A stretch of 64,000 nucleotides of DNA, from positions 1 through 64,000 of the forward strand of contig CAMIYB010000002.1 of assembly GCA_946402945.1 (NCBI GenBank), written 5' to 3'. This document shows, piece after piece, positions 37,833 to 45,146 of this stretch. A program made the translations under genes and the position numbers. Numbering within the stretch: position 1 is the first letter of the stretch; each line of letters begins with the position of its first letter. Below the pieces are notes generated by a model. It saw only the letters and a list, made by a program, of their open reading frames with translations, was not told the DNA's origin and ran no database searches. This stretch comes from an uncultured Bacteroidales bacterium (GTDB lineage Bacteria; Bacteroidota; Bacteroidia; Bacteroidales; UBA932).

Positions 37833-39318
37833 TGAAAGTCAGTTTGTTGCAGATGATCCGGGCGCCGAATCCGTCGCCAGGGACCGTATAGGTGTACAGA
37901 TAGGCGACATTGCCGTCCACAGTAACGGCGAGACGGCCTGTACGGCCGCTGTTCGGCATGGCCGCCTCCGGATTGTGGGCATAGGTAAAGACCTGGAAGG
38001 CCGCATAATCATCGTCCTCCGGCACCGCGGTTTTCACCTTTTCCGGGTCGGTGATGTTGTAGATGCGGGTTTCGACCTGGCCGTTGGCTGCCCACGCCTG
38101 CTGCATGATGGCGACGAACTTGTTTTCACCGACCTCGAACACCTGCATATCCAGGAAACGGTTCATCAGGCAATCGCCCTTCATTTCCACATCGGACTCG
38201 CCGGGGGCGGAAATCTTGAAGTGGATGAACTGGGTCCCTTCCTCGGTGCCTTCCTGGTCACCTTCGTTGTAAACGATGTAGCAGGTCGGATCTTCCATGG
38301 AAGCACGCTGGACCTTGCCCAGGGACCATTTATCGACCACGTTGACAACTTCCCGGGAACCGGCTACGTATTTGCCGTCCTTGATCTGATAAGTAACATA
38401 CACGCCGGGGATATTGGCATTGAAACCGCCCCAGTCGGCCGTGGTGGTCGTAACGATCGCATCGCCCTTGAGGTCGCCCACGACGGTGAAATAACGTCCC
38501 TCCTGGCTCGTCAGGTCGGCAACCGGGTGCGTATCCGTGTGGAAGAGGTAGGAAGGCTGGGCGTCAATGCCGTCATAGATGTCCATGCGGATGCCGGCGC
38601 CGCCGTTCCAGTTGTGCTTACCGGTGGCAAGATGGCCGTTCTGGTCGGTGAAGAGCGAAGTTACGCAGGTCTCCGTGGCGGTTTTGCCGGAGCCGATATA
38701 CTTCTCGATGGCTTTGACATAGCTGCCGTCCGAGGCCTTGATGGCCTTGATAAGGCAGTTGTCGAGAATCCAGCCGTCCAGATAATAGACATTCTCACCC
38801 AGGACGGCGAGGCCGTTGGCGTAGCCGCCCGTCTTCTCGAGGTGGAGGTCGGCGCCTTCCTTGACCCAGACTTCTTCGGACGAGACGGTGATGGTCGGCT
38901 TGACCTCGGTCTGCTCGGTCTGGACGAAGTGCAGGGTGTACTGGGCGGTAGTGCCGTCTTCGGCCGTAATGGTCAGGACGACGTCTTTGCTCAGGTCGAT
39001 GACATCGCTGGCGGAGATGCTGGAGGTCGCCTTGTCAGAGGGCGTAACGGTGACATGGACCTTGGTCGGGTCCACCGGCGCCTCGTAGGAGAAGGTGGCG
39101 GGAGCCGTCAGGGTAATGGTCTTGCCGTCGGCGGAGAAAGTGATATCCAGATCATCTTGTTCGCGATCGACACTTTCCGCATAGGCGGTAATATCCTTGA
39201 TGGCGCATTCGGAGGACTTTTTCTCCTCCTTATTGTCGGGGGTAGGGTTCGCCTGCGGGCTGCAGGAGAAGGCCAGGACTGTCATGGCAGACAGCAGGAA
39301 AAGGATTGTTTTTTTCAT
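37816..39318 (-). CDS. PUL surface lipoprotein, DUF5018-like N-terminus and beta-propeller-like C-terminus
   Basis: 500 residues from the ATG at 39318 (M-K-K-T-I-L-F-L-L-S-A-M), lipobox V-L-A-F-S-C (Cys19), then a low-complexity P/N/E/K linker. Residues about 35-145 form an Ig-like repeat region of DUF5018 type (I-K-D-I-T-A-Y; A-E-D-G-T-T-A-Q-Y-T-L-H-F). Residues about 165-495 contain recurring strand-rich segments suggestive of a propeller (DUF4623-like). No catalytic motif was seen. Position after susD and the DUF3823 gene suggests a surface glycan-binding protein. The family names are from memory of similar PUL proteins. Confidence 0.65.
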   Translation of the reverse strand: MKKTILFLLSAMTVLAFSCSPQANPTPDNKEEKKSSECAIKDITAYAESVDREQDDLDITFSADGKTITLTAPATFSYEAPVDPTKVHVTVTPSDKATSSISASDVIDLSKDVVLTITAEDGTTAQYTLHFVQTEQTEVKPTITVSSEEVWVKEGADLHLEKTGGYANGLAVLGENVYYLDGWILDNCLIKAIKASDGSYVKAIEKYIGSGKTATETCVTSLFTDQNGHLATGKHNWNGGAGIRMDIYDGIDAQPSYLFHTDTHPVADLTSQEGRYFTVVGDLKGDAIVTTTTADWGGFNANIPGVYVTYQIKDGKYVAGSREVVNVVDKWSLGKVQRASMEDPTCYIVYNEGDQEGTEEGTQFIHFKISAPGESDVEMKGDCLMNRFLDMQVFEVGENKFVAIMQQAWAANGQVETRIYNITDPEKVKTAVPEDDDYAAFQVFTYAHNPEAAMPNSGRTGRLAVTVDGNVAYLYTYTVPGDGFGARIICNKLTFNEEYN

Positions 39319-39340
39319 GTTTGTAAAAGATTGAGTGTTA

Positions 39341-40036
39341 TTAAAGTTCCAATGCGATGGCTGGTGCATAATTGTATTTGGCGCCGCCCCGGCCGGAGAG
39401 GGCTCCGAGCCGGAAATAATAGGTCTTTCCGCTCTTGAGTTCCGGATGCTCGTTCAGGTCCAGTTCGATCGACAGGGCCTTCGGGTCGGGACACTTCATT
39501 CCGATGTTGATTTCCACCAGGGCGTCGTTGAGGAATTTCCCGACGGTCGGCTGGCTGGACACAAACAGGCCCAGGGTCTTGACATTGCTGTCGGAAGTGA
39601 CCTGCGTGACCGTGCAGGCGGCCTTGATCTTGTGTCCGGTCCGGTTGACCCGGGCGTCGGTGACGCGAAGGAGAGGCTTGACGCGGAAGTCATACTGGCG
39701 CAATCCGTCGATATTGATGGTAAACGCCTCTACGGGCTCGAAGTTGGATTCGATGGTCGTGTAGATCTCATAGGAACCGCGGAACAGCATGGTGTTGCGG
39801 TATTCCCCGTTGTTCTTGATTACCATCGACTGCAACTGGGGATTCTTGTAACCCAGTTCCGTATAATAGATCTGGGTCCCCATGTAGATGTCCTGCTGGA
39901 TCAATTCGCCGGTTTCATCGTCGATGATCGAGCCGTACAGGCCGCTGGTCGGAGATTCGTAGTTGTCGAGCGTGCAGGAAATGCAGGTGGCCAGGGCCAG
40001 TCCCGCAAGGAGTATTCTTGTTTTCATAGGGCGCAT
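39341..40036 (-). CDS. DUF3823 PUL lipoprotein
   Basis: 231 residues, or 228 if translation starts at the ATG at 40027, which gives a cleaner lipoprotein signal (MKTRILLAGLALATCISC). The ATG at 40036 overlaps the susD stop (TGATG), favouring coupled translation. Residues about 25-125 match the DUF3823 pattern (S-G-L-Y-G-S-I-I-D-D-E-T-G-E; F-R-G-S-Y-E-I-Y) followed by a second Ig-like domain. DUF3823 proteins almost always follow susD and are thought to help surface glycan binding. Confidence 0.8.
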   Translation of the reverse strand: MRPMKTRILLAGLALATCISCTLDNYESPTSGLYGSIIDDETGELIQQDIYMGTQIYYTELGYKNPQLQSMVIKNNGEYRNTMLFRGSYEIYTTIESNFEPVEAFTINIDGLRQYDFRVKPLLRVTDARVNRTGHKIKAACTVTQVTSDSNVKTLGLFVSSQPTVGKFLNDALVEINIGMKCPDPKALSIELDLNEHPELKSGKTYYFRLGALSGRGGAKYNYAPAIALEL

Positions 40037-41928
40037 CAGAAATTCGGGTTCTGGATGAGACCGTTGGTCCCGGTACCGGGAATGGCCTTGTAGTACATGT
40101 AATCCTGGAAGGAGAAATTGATCAGGTTGTCGATCTTGGACCGGATGAAAATGTATTGGGGTTTGTCTCCCCGCAGGTCCAGGACCGGAAGCAGCGCATG
40201 ATACTGGCTGTTCTGGCGCTTCTCCGTGTACTCGCGCCGGCGGATGAGGTCCCAGAAGCGCTGGTTCTCGAAAGCCAGTTCCACGAGGCGTTCCCGCATG
40301 ATCACATCCGTGCTCAGGGCGCCGATCTTCTGGGTGAAGGCGGCACGCCGGCGGATGTCGTTCAGATAGCCCAGCGCCTTGTCCATCCGGCTTGCGTCCC
40401 CGCTCTCATAGACCGCTTCGATATAATTGAGCAGGACCTCGGCATACCGCATATCAATCCAGTCCAGCAGGCCGGAGTCCCAGTTCGGATCCACTTCCGT
40501 TTCCTCCAGGAATTTGCGGAGCAGGAATCCGGTGCGGGTATAGTTGCCGCCATAGGGGTCGAATCCGGAATAGTTCGTATCGTCGGCCGCGCCGTAGATA
40601 TAATAGGTCTTTCCGTCCACCGGCCAGGTGTAGGGATTGCCGCTTTTAATCTTGGCGGTCCCGTCCTGCTGGATCAGGCCTGCCTGGATGATGATCTCCG
40701 TCTTCTTGAATTCCGCTCCCGGAAGGATGACCGTCGCATGCAGGCGAGCGTCCTTATCGGCGAATATATCCGTCGGATGGTCGAATTTGTAGTAATTCTT
40801 GGATGCGGAATAGCCCGTGTAGTCGGTCAGGTCGTTGCCGGCATCGGACGTGCGCACCGGGGTGCTCTCGCCGTTGGAGCCGTAACTCTCGTAGAGATCC
40901 ACCAGTTCCAGGTTCGGATCCATGCGCCCCGGATGCGGCCAGCCGCCGCAGGTCTGTTTGGGTTGGAAGAAAATCGGATAGTTGCTGCCCGTTCCCTTGA
41001 CCGTAACCCCTTTGATGAAAATGACTTCGGGGCTCGCGCTGTTGGGCTGGGTAAACAGTTTGTAATAATTTTCCGCCGCTTCCGCCGGGGTGGCGGGCTC
41101 CGGCTGATACAGGCCGTAACGATCCGAATCGATGACCAGTTCGGCCGCCTCGATGGCCGTCTTGTACCATTCTGCCGCAGCCGCGGCGTCCACGCCGACC
41201 AGGTGTTCATCCACCGCCTTGCCGGCCAGGGAAACCTTGTCGCCGAACTTGGCGACGGACGCGGCGAAGAGGGCGACCCGGGACGTCAGGGCGGCTGCCA
41301 CGTATTTGTTGGCACGGCGCTCCGTCAGGCCGACGGGAGGCAGTTTTTCCATCGCGGTCTTTCCCATTTTAATGGCATAGTTCCATGTCTCCTCCTCGGT
41401 GGAGCGGGGCACCTTCAACGCATCTACGTCCCCCGTCCACTGCTGGGTCGTCTCGATGATCGGAACGCCGCCGTAACGCTTGGCCAGGCCGAAATACGTG
41501 TAGCACTTGATGAAGGCCACCTCGCCCTCCAGGGCCGCCTTTTCATCGTCCCGCACCGGCAGGGTCGGGATGGCGTCGGAGAGGATATTGACATCCCGCA
41601 GCAGGGAGAAGGCGTCCGACCACCACTGGAAATAGTTGACGCTGTAGTGATCCACATACTGGGAATGGGTCGCTTCTTCCGTAAACATGGCCGGAACCAT
41701 GTTGGAATGGGTGTAATGCTGATTGAAGCCGTCCCGCATGTACATGAAGTCCTCGACCGGCAATTGGGCGTACAGGTTGGCCATGTACAGTTCCACGCCG
41801 GCGGAGGAAGAGAAGAGGACATCCGGGTTGATTTTGTCCTTGGGCTGAATGTTCAGGTAGTCCGCACAGGCAGAGGAGACCAGCGCGGCAAGGAGCATAG
41901 AAAGTACCGTATAGCGTTTCATAAGCAT
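40036..41928 (-). CDS. SusD/RagB-family nutrient-binding lipoprotein
   Basis: 630 residues with a lipobox (V-S-S-A-C) and the SusD pattern: Y-L-N-I-Q-P-K-D start, F-I-K-C-Y-T-Y-F-G-L-A-K-R-Y-G-G-V-P near 140-160, and a C-terminal R-R-R-A-A-F-T and R-L-V-E-L-A-F-E-N-Q-R-F-W-D-L-I-R-R block. It forms the lid over the SusC pore and captures oligosaccharides. It starts 1 nt after susC stops. SusD length and loop content do not reveal the ligand. Confidence 0.95.
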   Translation of the reverse strand: MLMKRYTVLSMLLAALVSSACADYLNIQPKDKINPDVLFSSSAGVELYMANLYAQLPVEDFMYMRDGFNQHYTHSNMVPAMFTEEATHSQYVDHYSVNYFQWWSDAFSLLRDVNILSDAIPTLPVRDDEKAALEGEVAFIKCYTYFGLAKRYGGVPIIETTQQWTGDVDALKVPRSTEEETWNYAIKMGKTAMEKLPPVGLTERRANKYVAAALTSRVALFAASVAKFGDKVSLAGKAVDEHLVGVDAAAAAEWYKTAIEAAELVIDSDRYGLYQPEPATPAEAAENYYKLFTQPNSASPEVIFIKGVTVKGTGSNYPIFFQPKQTCGGWPHPGRMDPNLELVDLYESYGSNGESTPVRTSDAGNDLTDYTGYSASKNYYKFDHPTDIFADKDARLHATVILPGAEFKKTEIIIQAGLIQQDGTAKIKSGNPYTWPVDGKTYYIYGAADDTNYSGFDPYGGNYTRTGFLLRKFLEETEVDPNWDSGLLDWIDMRYAEVLLNYIEAVYESGDASRMDKALGYLNDIRRRAAFTQKIGALSTDVIMRERLVELAFENQRFWDLIRRREYTEKRQNSQYHALLPVLDLRGDKPQYIFIRSKIDNLINFSFQDYMYYKAIPGTGTNGLIQNPNF

Positions 41929-41929
41929 C

Positions 41930-44900
41930 TTAGAATGAAATGTTTACACCCAGATTCCAACTTTGCATCAGCGGATAGTTGCATCCCATGCTGCTGGTCC
42001 CGACCGTCTTCTCCGGATCGAAGGGCTTGACGAAGGGGTCGCAGAGGGTGAACACGTTGTTGGCGTTGACGTAGAAGCGGACTTTGCTGATGCCGATACG
42101 CGTCGTCCAGCGTTGCGGGAGCGTGTAACCGATCGTCAGGTTCTTCAGACGCAGGTAGGTGACGTCCCGCCGCCAGACGGAACTTTCCAGATAGTTGGAG
42201 CCGGCGTCGGTAATCACACGGGTCGAAGGCCATTTCCCCGGAATCCACTCACTGGTATCGTCAAACATGTCCGTCCGATGCCAGCGGTCGTAGAAATAGG
42301 CGGGGGTGTTGAGGTTGTAGGCCAGCACCTCGGCGTACATCTCCTTGAAGCGGATGGTGTTGAATCCGGAGCCATGGAAGACCAGGGAGAAGTCCAGCCC
42401 TTTCCAGGAACCGGACAGGGTCAGTCCATAGAACAGTTTCGGATAGCCGCTGTAGAAGAGCGGAACCATGTCATTCCCGTCGATGACGCCGTCTTCGTTC
42501 ATGTCCTTGTAACGGAAGTCGCCCGGAAGGATCTTGTCGTTGCCGCGGGCCCCGTTCTGGACCGGCGCCTGGAGAATCTCCTGCTCACTTTGGAACTGTC
42601 CCTCCAGGACATAGCCCCAGTACACATCGTTGTACCGGTTGGCACGGCCGTTCAGCCAGCGCTGCCGGGTACTGGAGAATTCCGCCTCCTCGACATAGAG
42701 GTTCTGGGAACGGGCATAATTGAAGTTGCCGGAAATGCTGTAGTAGAAGTCCCCGGCATGGCCGTTCCAGGCCGCCGTGAAGTCGATGCCGAAGGTGCGG
42801 TCGCTGTTGAGGTTTTCCTGCGGGAGACTGGCTCCGAAGGTGTTGGGCAGCGACAGGAGGCGGCTGGACAGCAGGCCCGACCGGTCGCGGTCATACACAT
42901 CCACGGAGAAGGTCAGGGCATTTTTCAGGAAACCGAAATCCAGGCCGATGTCCGCCATCTTCGAGGTAAACCAGGTCAACTTGTCATTAACCAGCGCGGG
43001 AGACGCCGCACCAGTCGTCCAGACGCCGTCCGTGAACTCATATCCCCCGCCGCCGGTCACACTGAAACCGGGAATATACTGGAAGGGCTTGCCGTTGTCT
43101 TCGCCCACCAGACCATAGGAGGCGCGCAGTTTCAGATAGGAAATGACGCGCTGCCGTTTCATGAAAGGCTCCTCCGAGACGCGCCATCCGGCCGAGACGA
43201 CGGGGAAGAAGCCCCATCGCATCTGCGGACTGTACAGGCAGGAACCGTCATACCGGAAGGAGGCGTCCAGCAGATACCTGTCTTTGAACGCATAGGACAG
43301 ACGGCCGATGTAGGACATGCTCGTCTCGTCTTTTTCCATACCGGAGGTCTTCATGTTGTTCTCGCTGGCCAGGTCCACCTGGTCCCCCGTATAGAAGGAG
43401 TATTCCCGGAGAAGGGAACTGGTACGGCTGTGGTAGCCGGTCTGCTCATACACGAATGTCGCTTCCACCTGGTGCTTCCCGCCGAACAGGTGGGAATAGG
43501 CAAGCATGGCCTGCAGGGTGGTCAAGCCGGACGTGGTGTAGGCATTGCTGATGGTGGACGGACCGTTCTTTTCCTGCGGAGAATAGGGAATGTCCGCCGT
43601 CTCGTCGTAAACATAGAGGTTGTAAGCCTTGTTGAGCGTCTTGGTGGAGATGTCCCGGTAGTTGTAACTGAAGTTCACCTTGGCGTAGAGCCCTTCCAGG
43701 AAAGGGAAATCATAGCGAAGGGCGGCGGCGCCGTTGAATACCCGGTCATCCGTGTTGCTGTAGCCGGAGACGCCGGACATGGACTTCGCCAGGGCATGGC
43801 CGTAAGAGGTGACGGCCATGTAGTCGGGGTTGCCGTTCGCATAGATCGGCTCAGTCGGAAGGGCCGTCCGGGAAGCGAAGAAAACGTCATAGAACCCGCC
43901 GACAGTGCCCTTCTTGCGGTCCTCGGAGCCGGACAACTGGAAGTCCAGATGGAGGTGGTCCGTGATGTTGACGTTGACATTGGAGCGGAAATCCACCTTG
44001 TTGTATCCCAGGTCTCCGCTCCGCAGCAGGCCTTCGTCCGTCAGGTAGCCGGCTCCGACGTAATATTTCGCGCGCGGGGTCGCCCCTTCCACGGAGAGGT
44101 GGTATTGGCGCTGGGTCGAAAAGGGTTTGATGACGGCGTTGTACCAGTCGGTGGACGGCGCGGCCGCCTCCTGCGCGAGTTGCTCCCGCGTGTAGGCGGG
44201 CGTACCATTGTAAATCATGGCCTCATTGTAGAGTTCGGTCCACTGCTGCCGGTTGCTCATCGCCGGCATATCCGTCGGCATCTGGATACCGGCCACCGCT
44301 TCGAAGGAAAGGACGGGCCGCTTGGAGGAACCCGTCTTGGTCGTGACGATGACGACGCCGTTGGCGCCGCGGCGGCCGTACACGGCACCCAGGGCATCCT
44401 TGATGACCGAAATGCTTTCAATGTCATTCGGATCCAGCCGCTGGAAAATGTTGTTGCCGGAGACCTGCGGGATCCCGTCCACGACATAGAGCGGATTGCC
44501 GAAGCCGCGGATGTTGATACTGGTGCTGAAGGAGCCCGGTTCACCGTTTTCCTGCCGGATCTGCAGACCTGCCACTTTGCCGGCCAGGTCCTGCGCCAGG
44601 GAGGAACTGGTCGCTGTCTTGAGTTCCTTCCCTCCGCCGATGCTCGAAACGGCCCCGGTCAGGTTTTCACGTTTCCGCACGCCGTAGCCGATGACCACCG
44701 CATCGTCCAGCCGTTCCGCCTCGGCCAGCAGGACAAGGGTCTTCCCATCGATTTCGCGGGCCTGTGCCGTGTACTCCTTGAACCCCAGGAAACTGATGTT
44801 CAAGACCTCTTCCGGACCGGCTTTCAACTCGAAGTTGCCGTCCAGGTCGGTGGTCGTCGAGGCGCGGCTGCGCGAACTGAACACGACCGCTCCCGGGACA

Positions 44901-45031
44901 GGGGCGCCTGACTCGTCCGTCACCTTGCCCTTGACAGCCTGGGACTGTCCCTGCGGCTGGGCCGGGGACAGAAGCGGCAGGAAGGCGAGCGGGAGGGCGA
45001 CTGCCATTCTGACGATAAGATTGCTTTTCAT
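41930..45031 (-). CDS. SusC/RagA-family TonB-dependent outer membrane transporter
   Basis: 1033 residues from the ATG at 45031, chosen because it starts a signal peptide (MKSNLIVRMAVALPLAFLPL) downstream of a -7 box; the longer frame to 45085 would run through the promoter. Domains: carboxypeptidase-regulatory-like beta-sandwich (about 30-115, V-K-G-K-V-T-D-E-S-G-A-P-V-P-G), TonB plug (about 115-235, V-V-I-G-Y-G-V-R-K-R-E-N-L-T-G-A-V) and a 22-strand barrel ending in an aromatic residue (N-I-S-F). There is no STN domain. It imports oligosaccharides in complex with SusD and heads the eleven-gene operon. Confidence 0.96.
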   Translation of the reverse strand: MKSNLIVRMAVALPLAFLPLLSPAQPQGQSQAVKGKVTDESGAPVPGAVVFSSRSRASTTTDLDGNFELKAGPEEVLNISFLGFKEYTAQAREIDGKTLVLLAEAERLDDAVVIGYGVRKRENLTGAVSSIGGGKELKTATSSSLAQDLAGKVAGLQIRQENGEPGSFSTSINIRGFGNPLYVVDGIPQVSGNNIFQRLDPNDIESISVIKDALGAVYGRRGANGVVIVTTKTGSSKRPVLSFEAVAGIQMPTDMPAMSNRQQWTELYNEAMIYNGTPAYTREQLAQEAAAPSTDWYNAVIKPFSTQRQYHLSVEGATPRAKYYVGAGYLTDEGLLRSGDLGYNKVDFRSNVNVNITDHLHLDFQLSGSEDRKKGTVGGFYDVFFASRTALPTEPIYANGNPDYMAVTSYGHALAKSMSGVSGYSNTDDRVFNGAAALRYDFPFLEGLYAKVNFSYNYRDISTKTLNKAYNLYVYDETADIPYSPQEKNGPSTISNAYTTSGLTTLQAMLAYSHLFGGKHQVEATFVYEQTGYHSRTSSLLREYSFYTGDQVDLASENNMKTSGMEKDETSMSYIGRLSYAFKDRYLLDASFRYDGSCLYSPQMRWGFFPVVSAGWRVSEEPFMKRQRVISYLKLRASYGLVGEDNGKPFQYIPGFSVTGGGGYEFTDGVWTTGAASPALVNDKLTWFTSKMADIGLDFGFLKNALTFSVDVYDRDRSGLLSSRLLSLPNTFGASLPQENLNSDRTFGIDFTAAWNGHAGDFYYSISGNFNYARSQNLYVEEAEFSSTRQRWLNGRANRYNDVYWGYVLEGQFQSEQEILQAPVQNGARGNDKILPGDFRYKDMNEDGVIDGNDMVPLFYSGYPKLFYGLTLSGSWKGLDFSLVFHGSGFNTIRFKEMYAEVLAYNLNTPAYFYDRWHRTDMFDDTSEWIPGKWPSTRVITDAGSNYLESSVWRRDVTYLRLKNLTIGYTLPQRWTTRIGISKVRFYVNANNVFTLCDPFVKPFDPEKTVGTSSMGCNYPLMQSWNLGVNISF

Positions 45032-45055
45032 AGATAAGCGCGTTCTGTTTTTACG

Positions 45056-45063
45056 CAAAAATA
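45056..45063 (-). promoter_or_regulatory. -7 box of the susC operon
   Basis: TATTTTTG on the minus strand, 24 bp upstream of the susC ATG, matches TAnnTTTG. No TTTG occurs at the -33 position, which is occupied by direct repeats. This fits a promoter that depends on an activator. Confidence 0.5.
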
Positions 45064-45066
45064 AAA

Positions 45067-45088
45067 GGCGACCTTTAACGGCCACCTT
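45067..45088 (-). promoter_or_regulatory. Candidate operator: two 9-bp direct repeats at the susC promoter
   Basis: On the minus strand AAGGTGGCC and AAGGTCGCC (8 of 9 identical) lie 13 bp apart, ending 3 bp before the -7 box, where the -33 element would be. Direct repeats in this place are the usual target of SARP-type activators, and the adjacent gene encodes a SARP-like output domain. Inference from position and pattern. Confidence 0.45.
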
Positions 45089-45146
45089 AATATTTCCTTA
45101 ACGCAGGGAGAAAACGCTTAAAATGTTTTAATTTTTTACGGCAACC

